Positions 39,556 through 49,995 are shown, counted from the first letter of the stretch. The stretch: DNA of 64,000 nt from Sulfuriferula nivalis (GCF_009937995.1 NZ_AP021881.1:1178001-1242000); one strand, 5' to 3'. A program made the numbers and translations. The notes: generated from the sequence alone by a model not told the origin.

Positions 39556-40545
39556 ATGGATGTCGTCACTCAGCCTGCTGACACAATCTTGTCAGCATTC
39601 TATGCACTACGTGCCTATCTTAATGAACAAATACTCGGTCAGGAAAATCTTGTAGAGCGCTTATTGGTTGCACTGTTGGCAGATGGTCACTTGCTGGTTG
39701 AAGGGCCGCCTGGACTGGCTAAAACACGAGCGATCAAAGCCTTGGCGCAAGGCATAGAGGCCGACTTCCAGCGTGTGCAGTTTACGCCGGACTTATTACC
39801 TTCTGATTTGACTGGATCCGATATTTACCGTCCTGAGCAAGGCAGTTTTCATTTTCAGGCAGGACCACTGTTCCATAATTTGATACTGGTGGATGAGATC
39901 AATCGTGCACCAGCCAAGGTGCAGTCGGCATTGCTGGAAGCCATGGCAGAACATCAAATCAGCGTAGGTGCTGCAACTTATCCGCTGCCACGTATGTTTC
40001 TAGTGATGGCGACCCAGAATCCTATCGAGCATGAGGGAACTTATCCGCTACCTGAAGCGCAGCTGGACAGATTCATGCTACATACTTTGGTCGACTATCC
40101 TGATCGCGCTACCACTTTACGTATTATGGAATTGTCGCGGCGTGAGGCCAGAAAGGAGACTGAACTGACGCCTCCGCATATCGCATTGACGCAAGCGCAA
40201 GTCTTTGCTGCACGGCACGCGGTATTGGAAATTACCTTGGCAGATTCCGTTGCGGAATACATTGCAGCTTTGGTCGAAGCAACCCGTATCCCCAAACAAT
40301 ATAGTCCGAAATTAGCCGAGTGGTTGCGCTGGGGTGCGAGCCCACGTGCAGCTATTGCTATGGAGCGTTGTGCCCGAGCTCTGGCATGGCTGGATGGTCG
40401 TGATTATGTGACGCCAGAGGATGTTCAAGCCATTGCGCCTGATGTGTTAAGGCACCGTTTGTTGCTGAATTACACCGCACAGGCACACGGTGTTACGACC
40501 AATGAGTGCGTGCTGGAACTGTTGCGTCAGGTTCCTATGCCATGA
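39556..40545 (+). CDS. MoxR-family AAA+ ATPase
   Basis: 329 residues. Walker A GPPGLAKT (about residue 51), Walker B LILVDEINRA, sensor ATQNPIEHEGTYPLPEAQLDRF. Chaperone-like ATPase paired with VWA proteins encoded downstream. First gene of a seven-gene operon with 4- to 13-base overlaps. Ribosome site GGAAAGGA before ATG 39556. Confidence 0.95.
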   Translation: MDVVTQPADTILSAFYALRAYLNEQILGQENLVERLLVALLADGHLLVEGPPGLAKTRAIKALAQGIEADFQRVQFTPDLLPSDLTGSDIYRPEQGSFHFQAGPLFHNLILVDEINRAPAKVQSALLEAMAEHQISVGAATYPLPRMFLVMATQNPIEHEGTYPLPEAQLDRFMLHTLVDYPDRATTLRIMELSRREARKETELTPPHIALTQAQVFAARHAVLEITLADSVAEYIAALVEATRIPKQYSPKLAEWLRWGASPRAAIAMERCARALAWLDGRDYVTPEDVQAIAPDVLRHRLLLNYTAQAHGVTTNECVLELLRQVPMP

Positions 40546-41444
40546 TACAGCCGGATCTCGTAGAACTGGTTGCATTACGAGGTGCCGCACATGATATCGC
40601 TTTGCATGCGCGTAAGCCGGTACTGGCGCGCTTGCAGGGTGCACATCGTAGTGCTCAGCGCGGCCGTGGCCTGGAGTTTGAAGAAGTCAGGTTGTATACC
40701 CCTGGTGATGATGCCAGAAACATCGATTGGCGGGTGACGGCCAGACGTGGGCAAGCGCATACCAAATTGTTTCGTGAAGAACGTGAACGTCCGGTGTGGA
40801 TAGTTGCGGATCTGCACGTTGGTCTTTATTTTGGCAGCCGTTTGCAACTCAAGTCAGCGCTTTTGTTGCGTGCCGCAGCTATCCTGGCGTGGGTCGCAAC
40901 GATGGATGGTGATCGGCTGGGTGCAGTTATTTCTGATGCAAACAATCAAGTGAGCATATTCCCACCACGTTCTCGTGAAGCAGGCGTGTTACCCGTGCTT
41001 GAAGGACTGGTCCAAGCACAGCCAAAACAGCCTGGTGAGGAGAGTTTTAATAATCTGAATAAATTGTTGACTACGTTAAAACCACTGCTACAACCAGGAA
41101 GTCTGGTTTTGGTGTTGTCTGATTTTAGTGCTTTGGATGATAACAGCGAGACATTGCTGGCAAATATTTCACTACATAATGATATTCGGTTGATAGGCTT
41201 AGTCGATCCACTTGAATACACAGGATTGCCGGATGGCAGTTACCGTGCTGGATTGCCGGGACGGCTTTGGTGGCTGGATGGCAATCGCACACGGCGGCTT
41301 TGGCAAGAAAAATGGGCTGCCCGAAAAAAGTATGTGGATGATATGGCAAATCGTTTGAATCTGCCTGTAATCCGTCTGGATACTGCCAACCCAGTGACGG
41401 AGGCGCTGCCACAATTGCTAAGAGAACCCTCATGGCAAATCTGA
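40542..41444 (+). CDS. DUF58 domain protein
   Basis: 300 residues from ATG 40542, overlapping moxR by four bases. The DUF58 signature EFEEVRLYTPGDDARNIDWRVTARRG is near residue 45. The rest is a von Willebrand A-like fold (VWIVADLHVG; VLVLSDFSALD). Always partnered with MoxR ATPases; biochemical role unresolved. Confidence 0.92.
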   Translation: MIQPDLVELVALRGAAHDIALHARKPVLARLQGAHRSAQRGRGLEFEEVRLYTPGDDARNIDWRVTARRGQAHTKLFREERERPVWIVADLHVGLYFGSRLQLKSALLLRAAAILAWVATMDGDRLGAVISDANNQVSIFPPRSREAGVLPVLEGLVQAQPKQPGEESFNNLNKLLTTLKPLLQPGSLVLVLSDFSALDDNSETLLANISLHNDIRLIGLVDPLEYTGLPDGSYRAGLPGRLWWLDGNRTRRLWQEKWAARKKYVDDMANRLNLPVIRLDTANPVTEALPQLLREPSWQI

Positions 41445-41893
41445 ACGCGGAGTGGCTCAAACAACTGGCACCCGATCATGCGCCACCTCCTTCTGGCTGG
41501 TGGCCTCTGGCACCGGGTTGGTGGGTATTGTTGGTGCTATTGATCGCGATACTGGCAATCTGGATTTATCGTTATCGGCGTAAACCCAGTGTCCTTAGTC
41601 GAGCTGCATTGCGAGAACTTCAATTACTGGAAAGTAAAGGCGGCGATGATGCAAGTTTTTCGCGAGAACTGCAAAATCTACTGCGTCGATACGCGTTAGC
41701 GAAATATGGTCACGCCATAGTAGCCAATCTGAGTGGCAAGGAATGGCTGGCGTTTGTAATTGATCATGGTGGTAAAGCATTTGCTGGTGAGACCGGCGCA
41801 AGTTTTTTGCGCATTGCTTATGGTGGACAGGCGCAATCGGAGCGTGAGAGTTGGCTGAATGGCGCCAGAGCATTTTTGAGGTGGCGTAAATGA
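41432..41893 (+). CDS. DUF4381 membrane protein
   Basis: 153 residues, one membrane span (WWVLLVLLIAILAIWIYRYRR), then a cytoplasmic helical domain (LLRRYALAKYG, LSGKEWLAFVID). Typical position between DUF58 and BatA genes. Overlaps both neighbours. Confidence 0.88.
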   Translation: MANLNAEWLKQLAPDHAPPPSGWWPLAPGWWVLLVLLIAILAIWIYRYRRKPSVLSRAALRELQLLESKGGDDASFSRELQNLLRRYALAKYGHAIVANLSGKEWLAFVIDHGGKAFAGETGASFLRIAYGGQAQSERESWLNGARAFLRWRK

Positions 41894-42858
41894 TGCATAT
41901 AGACTGGCCCTGGATGTTGCTGTTGTTGCCGTTGCCCTGGTTGATATCGCGCTGGGTACCTGCGGCGCAACCCATAGGCGATGCGGTTTTTTTGCCATTT
42001 GTCAGTGGTTTGAATGCAGACTCGCTTCCTGCTACACACAGCCCTTCACGTATATACAAGGCTTTGCTGGTATTGATTTGGGTATTACTGGTGCTGGCAG
42101 CAATCCGGCCACAGTGGCTGGGTGAGCCTGAACCAGTCCCCAGTACTGGACGACGCCTGTTGTTAGCTGTGGATGTTTCCGGCTCTATGGGGACGCAAGA
42201 CATGGCGGGTGATGCGAGTCGTTTACAGGTTGTGCAGAAGGTTGCTGGCGATTTCATTCAACATCGTCGTGGCGATCAGGTGGGCCTCATATTGTTTGGT
42301 ACACGTCCTTATTTGCAAGCGCCACTTACCAGTGATTTGCATACGGTAACTGAATTTCTTGATGAGACCATGATAGGTATAGCGGGGACACAAACTGCCA
42401 TTGGTGATGCGATTGGGTTTGCGATTAAACGCTTGCGTGATGATACTCATAAAAACCAGCATAAAGGCGATACTGTATTGATACTGCTTACTGACGGCAG
42501 TAATGATGCGGGTATTATGCCGCCAATTGAGGCAGCTAAGATGGCGGCTGCCGAAAAACTGCGCATCTATACCATAGGTGTTGGTTCAGTTGCACAACCG
42601 GGTTTTTTCGGTACCGGTGGAAATAGCGATTTGGACGAAGACACACTCAAGCAGATTGCACAAATTACCGGCGGCGAGTATTTCCGCGCGGCCGATGCGA
42701 GTTCGCTGCAACAGGTGTATGAACGTATCGATCAGTTAGAACCCAGTGCCGCACGCCAGCAGTGGTATCGCCCTCGAGCAGAGTGGTTTCCGTGGCCGTT
42801 GGGTCTGGCTTTGTTCTTAAGTGTACCAGCAGTGTTATGGAGTCGAAGATGGCACTGA
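41890..42858 (+). CDS. batA: BatA-like VWA protein
   Basis: 322 residues. Two N-terminal hydrophobic helices flank the start, then a VWA domain with an intact MIDAS (LLLAVDVSGSMGTQDM, about residue 94; LLTDGSNDAG). C-terminal helix WFPWPLGLALFLSVPAVLW. Aerotolerance-operon type membrane protein. Overlaps DUF4381 and batB. Confidence 0.92.
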   Translation: MMHIDWPWMLLLLPLPWLISRWVPAAQPIGDAVFLPFVSGLNADSLPATHSPSRIYKALLVLIWVLLVLAAIRPQWLGEPEPVPSTGRRLLLAVDVSGSMGTQDMAGDASRLQVVQKVAGDFIQHRRGDQVGLILFGTRPYLQAPLTSDLHTVTEFLDETMIGIAGTQTAIGDAIGFAIKRLRDDTHKNQHKGDTVLILLTDGSNDAGIMPPIEAAKMAAAEKLRIYTIGVGSVAQPGFFGTGGNSDLDEDTLKQIAQITGGEYFRAADASSLQQVYERIDQLEPSAARQQWYRPRAEWFPWPLGLALFLSVPAVLWSRRWH

Positions 42859-43844
42859 TACAGCATTTCCAATTTTTGCGTCCGTTATGGTTGTTGCTGC
42901 TGCCGGTGTGGTGGGGATTAAGTATCTGGCTGGCACGCCGACACGCTACAGAAGGTGGCTGGTCACAACTGATAGACAGTGCGTTATTACCCAGCCTGCG
43001 ATTGGCTGGGGGCGGTAAGCCTGCCGGTTCGCCATGGCCGTGGGTGGCAGTGGCCTGGACGCTGGCAACCGTGGCGCTGGCAGGACCGAGCTGGCAGCAG
43101 GTATCCTCTGCAGCGTTTCGTGGCAATAGTACCTGGCTGCTGGTGCTGGATTTGTCACCGTCGATGTTAGCGAAAGATGTAAGCCCCGATCGGGTCACCC
43201 GTGCCCGTTATGCGCTGGATGATCTGCTTGAAGCGGCTCAGGATACGCGAGTGGGATTAGTCGCGTTTAGCGACGAAGCCTATACGGTGACACCCATTAC
43301 TGATGATGTGGCGACGATACGTACATTGTTGCCTTCACTGACGCCAGGGATTATGCCTAGCGCAGGTGACAATCTTGCACCAGCGCTAGAACAGGCAGGT
43401 AATTTGCTGAAACAGGGCGGGGTGAAAAACGCCCAGATCGTAGTGTTGACCGATGGCTTTAGCGATTCAACTGCCGCTTTCCCCATCGCGAAAAAACTTC
43501 AGTCACAAGGAATATCCATTAATGTTGTCGGTATTGGTACGCAAGCGGGTGCGCCGGTCAGTCAGCAAGCCGGTGGCTTTGCTCAAAACGGGCAAGGTGG
43601 GCTGCAACTTAACCGGCTGGATATTGCGCAATTGCAGCAACTGGCGACTACAGGTGGTGGCAGCTATGCAAATTTGGCGCAGTTGCCAGACCTGATTCAG
43701 GCACTGAAAAACCGGGCAGATCACAGCAAACTCGCTACTGAGAATAAGGAAATGCGACTCGAACACAGGCTGGATGGTGGTATCTGGTTGCTTCCATTGC
43801 TGTTGCTGGTCGCAGCATTGCTGGCACGGCGGGGTTGGTTATGA
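42849..43844 (+). CDS. batB: BatB-like VWA protein
   Basis: 331 residues from ATG 42849 (GGAG six bases upstream; overlaps batA by 10 bases). N-terminal helix pair, VWA domain with LVLDLSPSMLAKD (MIDAS, about residue 100) and VLTDGFSD, and a final membrane helix IWLLPLLLLVAALLARRGWL. Second VWA partner of the MoxR operon. Confidence 0.92.
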   Translation: MALIQHFQFLRPLWLLLLPVWWGLSIWLARRHATEGGWSQLIDSALLPSLRLAGGGKPAGSPWPWVAVAWTLATVALAGPSWQQVSSAAFRGNSTWLLVLDLSPSMLAKDVSPDRVTRARYALDDLLEAAQDTRVGLVAFSDEAYTVTPITDDVATIRTLLPSLTPGIMPSAGDNLAPALEQAGNLLKQGGVKNAQIVVLTDGFSDSTAAFPIAKKLQSQGISINVVGIGTQAGAPVSQQAGGFAQNGQGGLQLNRLDIAQLQQLATTGGGSYANLAQLPDLIQALKNRADHSKLATENKEMRLEHRLDGGIWLLPLLLLVAALLARRGWL

Positions 43845-44773
43845 AACGTGTCCTGTTCTTAACTGTCGCGTTGTTGCTTGTAACTGAACAGGCTATGGCC
43901 AGCGAGTTGTGGGATAGTTTGTGGCTAAACGCTAATCAGCGTGCTGAAAAAATGCTCAGTCATGGAGATGCCGCTGGCGCTGCAAAATTTTATCAAGATT
44001 CGCGACATAAAGCTTATGCGCAACTGAAGGCGGGTGATTTTGCCAATGCTGCGCAAGGGTTTTCTCGATTTGATGATAGTGATGGTAACTACAACAGAGG
44101 CAATGCTCTGGCTCGGGCCGGCAAGCTGCAAGATGCCATTAAAGCCTATGATGCAGCATTGGCGCATGATCCAAAAAACAAGGATGCTAAACATAATCGC
44201 GATTTGCTTGAAAAACTCAAGCAGCAACAACCACCTCAGTCAAAAGACGGCAATAAGCAATCTGGTCAGTCAGATGGAAAGCAGGGCAAGCAACAGGACA
44301 ACAATGCAAAAGGTTCAGGCGACAGGCAGGGTCAGAATAATTCATCCCAAAATGGGAAGGATCAGCAAGCTAAGTCGGCGCAGAGCAAGCCAGGGGGCGA
44401 TGCAAAGCAATCAGCAGGTCAGCAACCATCACCGCAGAATCAGCCCGCTGATATAGCTAAATCAAATGCTCAGGCCAATTCGCAAGCCCAGCCGAATCAA
44501 TCTCAGTCTAAGCAGGGGCAGGCTCAACCAGCTTCCTCAGCAAATCCGCAAAAGGCTGCTGATGACGCTGCTCAGGCACAACGGGATGCATCGGCAGCAC
44601 TTGGTAAGTCATCAGATAAAAACACTGTGCCAGCGGCTGCTGATGTTCCCGGCAGCGAAAAACAGCTTGCTCAAGAGCAGTGGCTACGACAAATCCCTGA
44701 TGATCCGAGTGGACTATTAAGACGTAAATTTTTGATTGAACATATGTTGCGACAACAAGGTGGACAACAATGA
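43841..44773 (+). CDS. batC: BatC-like TPR protein
   Basis: 310 residues from ATG 43841 (ATGA overlap). Signal sequence MKRVLFLTVALLLVTEQAMA, a short TPR region (NYNRGNALARAGKLQDAIKA), then a long Gln/Ser/Lys/Asn-rich low-complexity tail (about residues 130-265) and a conserved end EQWLRQIPDDPSGLLRRKF. That ending is the BatC hallmark. Confidence 0.9.
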   Translation: MKRVLFLTVALLLVTEQAMASELWDSLWLNANQRAEKMLSHGDAAGAAKFYQDSRHKAYAQLKAGDFANAAQGFSRFDDSDGNYNRGNALARAGKLQDAIKAYDAALAHDPKNKDAKHNRDLLEKLKQQQPPQSKDGNKQSGQSDGKQGKQQDNNAKGSGDRQGQNNSSQNGKDQQAKSAQSKPGGDAKQSAGQQPSPQNQPADIAKSNAQANSQAQPNQSQSKQGQAQPASSANPQKAADDAAQAQRDASAALGKSSDKNTVPAAADVPGSEKQLAQEQWLRQIPDDPSGLLRRKFLIEHMLRQQGGQQ

Positions 44774-46530
44774 AGACCGCATACATTATTTTTATTTCAT
44801 TGCTATTTTCCAGCATGAGCATGCCTGTTATGGCGGCTATTAATGCAAGTCTGGATCAGAATCAAATTGCACCTGGTGAATCTGTGCAGCTGACTTTGCA
44901 ACATGACGGGCAGACTAATTCTCAGCCTGATCTTAGCCCGCTTAAACAGGATTTTGAGGTTGCCGGGCAAAGCTCGGGTAGCAGCGTGCAGATTATCAAC
45001 GGCAAGGTCAATTCCAAGGTTGAGTTGATTCTGATGCTGATACCCAAGCATAGCGGCAAGTTGCAAATTCCTGCTTTATCTTGGGATGGGCAGCATACTC
45101 CTGTGCTTGATTTAACCGTGGTGGCAGGCGCTCCTGGACAGGCGGGTAATACCTCAGGCGCAGTAACCGCGCATCCCTTTATCACGACTAAACTGGATCA
45201 GCAGCAGCCCTACGTGCAGGCTGCGGCAACTTTGGTAATTAAGATTTATGTCGATCAGCCTTTGTTGCAGGCATCTTTGAATTTTCAGCCTGGCAACGAT
45301 GTGTTGATCCAACAGCTGGGGGATGATCAGCAAAGTAGCGAGGTGTATAAAGGCAAGAATTATCAGGTTATCCAGCGTAAGTATTTATTATTCCCGCAAC
45401 GTAGTGGTCAGATACGTCTGGATGGCCCTGTGTTGAACACACAGGTGCAAGTGCAGGACAATACCGTGTCTGCAAATGACCCGTTTTTTGGTAATAGTCC
45501 GTTCGGTGGCATGATGAGTGCGACTCGTCCGCTGCGAATTCAGGCAGATCCTGTTGTGCTTAATGTGCAACCTCGACCCGCCAACGGCAGTGCTCACGAC
45601 TGGCTGCCAGCGCAAAACGTGACGCTGAATGAAACCTGGAAGCCGGATAGTGGCAAGATACACGCGGGTGAGCCAGTGACCTTGCATCTGCATTTGGGTG
45701 CAATCGGGTTAACTGCCGCACAATTGCCTGATCTGAGCCAGGCTATACAGCTTCCGCAAGGTTTACGTGCTTATCCAGATCAGGCCAAGTTAAATAACAG
45801 TGTGCAAAGTGACAGCGTTTTTGCCAGTCGAGATCAGGATATTGCCATTATCGCCAGTAGTGCCGGGCATTACCAAGTACCAGAGCTGCATCTGTACTGG
45901 TGGGATACCAGCAAGAATCAGCAAAAAGAGATAGTGTTGCCAGCCCATACGCTGGATGCGTTGCCTGGCGTCGTTACGTCATCAACAGGTGTCACGCCGC
46001 TTCCTCAAGGTGCCTCAAATAGTGATACTTCATCTTCAGCCAGCCTGAGTAGTCCGCGTGCTGGCAGTGTATTTGCTGGGGATTTCTGGAAATGGCTGAG
46101 TCTGTTGTTTGCCTGTATGTGGCTGGTGACGCTGATTATCTGGTGGCGTGTCAGGAAGAATCAATCCACCAGCAAGGCAGTAACGGTGAAAGAACCATTT
46201 ATCCCGCCCGTATTGGCACCCCATGCCGAAAAATCACGACAGGCATTCCAGCAGGCATGTACTGAGAATGATAAACAAGCCGCCAGACAAAGTTTGTTGG
46301 ATTGGGCGCGTGCGACATGGCCGCAAGATCCACCGGTTGGACTGCAAGCCTTATCCAGACGCTTGGATAATCCTGTCTCACAACAGTTGATTATGCAGCT
46401 GGACCGAGCCTGTTATGTCGATGAGAACTGGCAGGGTTCAGCATTGCGTGATGCATTAGAGCAATTAAATAATGGCGTTAATAAGGCTGCGCTGGCAGAG
46501 ACCAAGCTACCGGGTCTTTACCCCAAATAA
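44770..46530 (+). CDS. batD: BatD-like exported protein
   Basis: 586 residues. Signal peptide ending VMAAINAS, several beta-rich domains (GESVQLTLQHDG; QRKYLLFPQRSGQIRL, a BatD signature), a membrane span FWKWLSLLFACMWLVTLIIW near 440, and a cytoplasmic helical tail. Last gene of the operon; large periplasmic part likely works with BatA/B. Confidence 0.9.
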   Translation: MKTAYIIFISLLFSSMSMPVMAAINASLDQNQIAPGESVQLTLQHDGQTNSQPDLSPLKQDFEVAGQSSGSSVQIINGKVNSKVELILMLIPKHSGKLQIPALSWDGQHTPVLDLTVVAGAPGQAGNTSGAVTAHPFITTKLDQQQPYVQAAATLVIKIYVDQPLLQASLNFQPGNDVLIQQLGDDQQSSEVYKGKNYQVIQRKYLLFPQRSGQIRLDGPVLNTQVQVQDNTVSANDPFFGNSPFGGMMSATRPLRIQADPVVLNVQPRPANGSAHDWLPAQNVTLNETWKPDSGKIHAGEPVTLHLHLGAIGLTAAQLPDLSQAIQLPQGLRAYPDQAKLNNSVQSDSVFASRDQDIAIIASSAGHYQVPELHLYWWDTSKNQQKEIVLPAHTLDALPGVVTSSTGVTPLPQGASNSDTSSSASLSSPRAGSVFAGDFWKWLSLLFACMWLVTLIIWWRVRKNQSTSKAVTVKEPFIPPVLAPHAEKSRQAFQQACTENDKQAARQSLLDWARATWPQDPPVGLQALSRRLDNPVSQQLIMQLDRACYVDENWQGSALRDALEQLNNGVNKAALAETKLPGLYPK

Positions 46531-46577
46531 TTGCTGGCTCATCTGGAGTAAATGACCAAAAGTCGTGTTTGCGGGGA

Positions 46578-47567
46578 TTAAAGAAAATTCCCGCTACGTC
46601 GTCCAGCAGAATAGTCTGTCAGATTCTGTACAGTCGCGGCAGCGATTGCTTCCAGTGCTTCAATGGTGAAGAATGCCTGATGAGGAGTGAGTAACACATT
46701 AGGCAGAGTTAGCAGCTCTTTCAGTAAAGTATCTTCATATCCAGTTATTGAACAGTCTCGGAAAAACAAACAGGATTCATTTTCGTAAACATCTGCCCCG
46801 TAGGCAGCGAGATGTCCCTGCTTTAGCGCAGCTAATACAGCAGCCGTATCAACCACCGCACCTCGGCTGGTATTGATCAGGATAGTATCAGGATGGCAAT
46901 TTTCCAACATGGCAGCATTGATGATGTGTCGAGTTTCAGGCAATAGCGGGCAGTGCAGGGAAATAATTCTGGCGCGTGCAATGCCATCAGCCAGCTCATC
47001 GATATACTCAATCTGAGGGATTCTATGCGCCACCGGCATGGCTGGATCGTATGCCAATACTACACAACCAAATCCTTGCATGATGCGTGTAAATGCCTGA
47101 CCTATACGACCTGTGCCGACAACCAGTACAGTTTTGCCATGCAGATCGAAACCCCTTAAGCCTTGCAGTGAAAAGTTGCCATGTAGTACTCGCTGGTAAG
47201 CGTGAGGTATATGTCGATTCAAGGATAACAGCAGCGCAACTGCCTGTTCAGCTACGGCATAAGGTGAATAGGCCGGAATACGGGCAATCTGTATGCCCGC
47301 CTGATGTGCTGCAGCAAGATCGATGTTGTCGACGCCAGCTGCACGCTGGGCTATCAGTTTTACACCTGCGGCTGCCAATGCGTTGATGACCGCGGCAGAT
47401 AAATCGTCACAAACGAAAGTTACTACCGCTTCAAACCCTTGCGCACGCTGGACTGTTTGCAAACTGAGCATATCGGATGTGGTTTCTATATCATGACCTG
47501 CCTTGGTCAGTGCAGGGATTAGCGTATCCAGATCATGCTGTGCGACGCCGGTAACAAGAATTTTCAT
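46578..47567 (-). CDS. ldhA: D-2-hydroxyacid dehydrogenase (D-lactate dehydrogenase type)
   Basis: 329 residues. Substrate-domain RAAGVDNIDL, NAD-binding VVGTGRIGQAF, catalytic Arg in LINTSRGAVVD, Glu in DVYENESCLFF and His in LLTPHQAFFT. The DVYENE..LFF and HQAF motifs are those of E. coli LdhA, so fermentative pyruvate to D-lactate is the best guess; other 2-keto acids remain possible. Stands alone, convergent to the bat operon. Confidence 0.88.
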   Translation of the reverse strand: MKILVTGVAQHDLDTLIPALTKAGHDIETTSDMLSLQTVQRAQGFEAVVTFVCDDLSAAVINALAAAGVKLIAQRAAGVDNIDLAAAHQAGIQIARIPAYSPYAVAEQAVALLLSLNRHIPHAYQRVLHGNFSLQGLRGFDLHGKTVLVVGTGRIGQAFTRIMQGFGCVVLAYDPAMPVAHRIPQIEYIDELADGIARARIISLHCPLLPETRHIINAAMLENCHPDTILINTSRGAVVDTAAVLAALKQGHLAAYGADVYENESCLFFRDCSITGYEDTLLKELLTLPNVLLTPHQAFFTIEALEAIAAATVQNLTDYSAGRRSGNFL

Positions 47568-47682
47568 ATGCTGTACCTTTGGATGTGGAAAAATCAGTAT
47601 TTCATCTCGAATTATAGTTACGCTCTGTGTATGTTATTCCACTATATTGTGAGTGTTTTATTTTGCGCTATTAGGCGTGATC

Positions 47683-49386
47683 TTATTGCTTAAAACAGTA
47701 ATCTTTAGCCGCATATAACTGCCAACCTCCATTTCCATCGAGTTCCAGTACTTGTGGGTGATATTTTAGTATGGAAGGGCGATGGCCGACGCTGACCATG
47801 GTGGTGGCGCTGCCGGCTAATTGCTGATACAGATTATCTTCGTTATCGATATCCAGCGCGCTCGTTGCTTCGTCGAGTATGACGTATTTAGGAGCGGCGA
47901 GCAGTACACGAGCAAAGGCCACACGTTGTTGTTCGCCGACTGACAATACTTTTGCCCAATCCAGTTCGGCATCCAGCCCGCCCAATCGCGCAGCGATATC
48001 TGGCAGGTTGACGCGTTTCAGTAACTGCAGCAGCTCTTCGTCTGTTACTTTTTTGTCCTGCTGAGGATAGAGTAATTGAGTACGCAGGGTGCCCAGCAAC
48101 ATGTAGGGGCGCTGTGGTAAGAACAACATCTCATCGGTATCCGGATGGATAATGCAGCCGCTGCCAGCATGCCATAGACCAGCAATAGCGCGCAATAATG
48201 AGCTTTTCCCACAACCGCTGGCACCTACGATCAACACACCTTCACCTGGGTTAATTGTCAGCGATAGTTCTTTGATCAGGGTGCGCTCATGATTTGGCGT
48301 CTCCAGCGTGAGATTTTCGATGACCAGTTTGGAGTCCTGAACTAGCGCGATGCTGTCCTCAGTCTGTGGTGAGTTGTCGCCATTGCTGGTCAGGTACTTG
48401 GCGAAGCTGTCGAGACGATCTATGCCTGCGGCAAATCGGCTGAAACTCTCAAAGTTATCTACTATGATGGTGAGTGCGCTCAATATCGCTGCAAAAGCAC
48501 CTGCCGCCTGAATCGCGCGCCCAACTTCCAGCTCGCCTGAAAGCACTCTTCCGGCGATGATCGCGCTGGGCAGGATGATGGTCAGAAAACTATAACCATA
48601 CTGGAACAGATTCAGATGCATTTGGGATTTAATGAGTTTGTTGTAATTGGTGAAAGCTTCATTGAAATGCTGACTGACCTGCCGTGATTCCTGTTCCTCG
48701 CCACGATAGAAAGCGATGGCCTCAGCATTCTCGCGTATGCGCACCAGACTGAAACGGAAATTGGCTTCACGCTTGAGTTGGTAAAAATTCAGTCCGATCA
48801 GCACTTTACCAAATACCAGTACGGTAACTGCCGTGCCGATAATGGCATATACGATCAAAAAATAGACCAGATCCGTGGAAATCGACCAGAGCACGCCAGA
48901 GAAAGCCATGAGTTGCAGTAACGCGCCTATGATTATCAGTAGAAAATAGAGAGAACGCTGGGTGAAGGTGTTGATGTCTTCAGCAATACGCTGATCAGGG
49001 TTGTCGATCTCGGTATTGCCATTCAGCGCATAGTACGCACGGTTGCTGAAATAACTGCCAAGGAAATTTCGGGTCAGCCAGCGTCGCCAGTATATGCCCA
49101 GCTTGTCGCGCACGTAGTAGTAAAACGCATAAATCGGTACGGCGATAACCAGAATGGCGAAGCACTCTCTGATCGCAGTCCAGAACCTGTCCCCATCTTT
49201 TGCTGCCAGCGCCGAAGTGAATTCCCCAGTGAGCTGATTGAATAGTACGGCGAATCCGGTCTGCCCCAGTAACAGTATCACCAGTAGAAACAGCATGCTT
49301 CGCGCCTGCCATTTTTCTTCCCCCAGCCAGTATGGAGCCGCGATTACTTTGAAACGCCGCCACAAGTGAAGATCAAATTGAATCAT
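47683..49386 (-). CDS. ABC transporter, YddA/SbmA type fused permease-ATPase
   Basis: 567 residues. An SbmA/BacA-like membrane domain (about residues 1-330; RRWLTRNFLGSYFSNRAYYAL, DNPDQRIAEDI) is fused to an ATPase: Walker A GASGCGKSS (about 392), signature LSVGEQQR (about 480), Walker B YVILDEATSALD. Relatives take up peptides or cobalamin-like molecules or export fatty acids (Rv1819c, YddA, peroxisomal ABCD). Substrate unknown. Confidence 0.9.
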   Translation of the reverse strand: MIQFDLHLWRRFKVIAAPYWLGEEKWQARSMLFLLVILLLGQTGFAVLFNQLTGEFTSALAAKDGDRFWTAIRECFAILVIAVPIYAFYYYVRDKLGIYWRRWLTRNFLGSYFSNRAYYALNGNTEIDNPDQRIAEDINTFTQRSLYFLLIIIGALLQLMAFSGVLWSISTDLVYFLIVYAIIGTAVTVLVFGKVLIGLNFYQLKREANFRFSLVRIRENAEAIAFYRGEEQESRQVSQHFNEAFTNYNKLIKSQMHLNLFQYGYSFLTIILPSAIIAGRVLSGELEVGRAIQAAGAFAAILSALTIIVDNFESFSRFAAGIDRLDSFAKYLTSNGDNSPQTEDSIALVQDSKLVIENLTLETPNHERTLIKELSLTINPGEGVLIVGASGCGKSSLLRAIAGLWHAGSGCIIHPDTDEMLFLPQRPYMLLGTLRTQLLYPQQDKKVTDEELLQLLKRVNLPDIAARLGGLDAELDWAKVLSVGEQQRVAFARVLLAAPKYVILDEATSALDIDNEDNLYQQLAGSATTMVSVGHRPSILKYHPQVLELDGNGGWQLYAAKDYCFKQ

Positions 49387-49656
49387 GCTTCACTTAGCCG
49401 ATTATTTATAACTATGTCATTACCCATGTTGGACATTGCTTTCTCCTGACTATAACCATAGTCTGTCATTTTGATATTGAGTGCAGGGCAAAGCCTGGCT
49501 AATTGTATGAAGGCTGGCAGGCGAGCACAAGTTTAATAGAATAATTGAGTGTCATCAGTTCGTTTGCGTACATAATTCCATTTTTGATAGAAATATAGAG
49601 TCGATTGAAGTAAGGCTTATTATGGATTTTATAGTAATGTTTACGGAGTCAATGCA
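49387..49656. other. Intergenic region before the thioredoxin-like gene
   Basis: 270 bases between divergent genes. It contains a small perfect dyad GACTAT-AACC-ATAGTC near 49448-49463 that could be a regulator site. Otherwise nothing recognisable. Confidence 0.35.
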
Positions 49657-49995
49657 ATGTGCCCAATAAACTCCCCTGATAGTGTAATTGCACAACTGAC
49701 TCGCGCTGATATAGATAAATTGCCTGGTTCAGTAGTCATTGAGTTTGGTGCAGGCTGGTGTGGTTATTGTAAAGCCGCTCGCCCATTGATACTTGCCGCT
49801 TTGGCCGATTATCCTCGGGTACGTCACGTGATGATAGAGGATGGCAAAGGTCGTCGATTAGGACGGACATTTGCCGTGAAACTCTGGCCGACGTTGATAT
49901 TTCTTCAGGATGGGCAGGAGCTTGGTCGATTGGTCAGGCCAGATAATATGGCAGAACTATCCAAGTTGTTGGCTATGTTGCAGGATGGGGATTGA
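49657..49995 (+). CDS. Thioredoxin-like protein
   Basis: 112 residues, no signal peptide. Active site W34-C-G-Y-C38 replaces the usual WCGPC; the proline before the last strands is kept (LWPTLIF). Cytoplasmic reductase of small size. ACGGAG precedes the ATG. The Tyr in the CxxC loop suggests a different redox potential or partner from standard thioredoxin. Confidence 0.88.
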   Translation: MCPINSPDSVIAQLTRADIDKLPGSVVIEFGAGWCGYCKAARPLILAALADYPRVRHVMIEDGKGRRLGRTFAVKLWPTLIFLQDGQELGRLVRPDNMAELSKLLAMLQDGD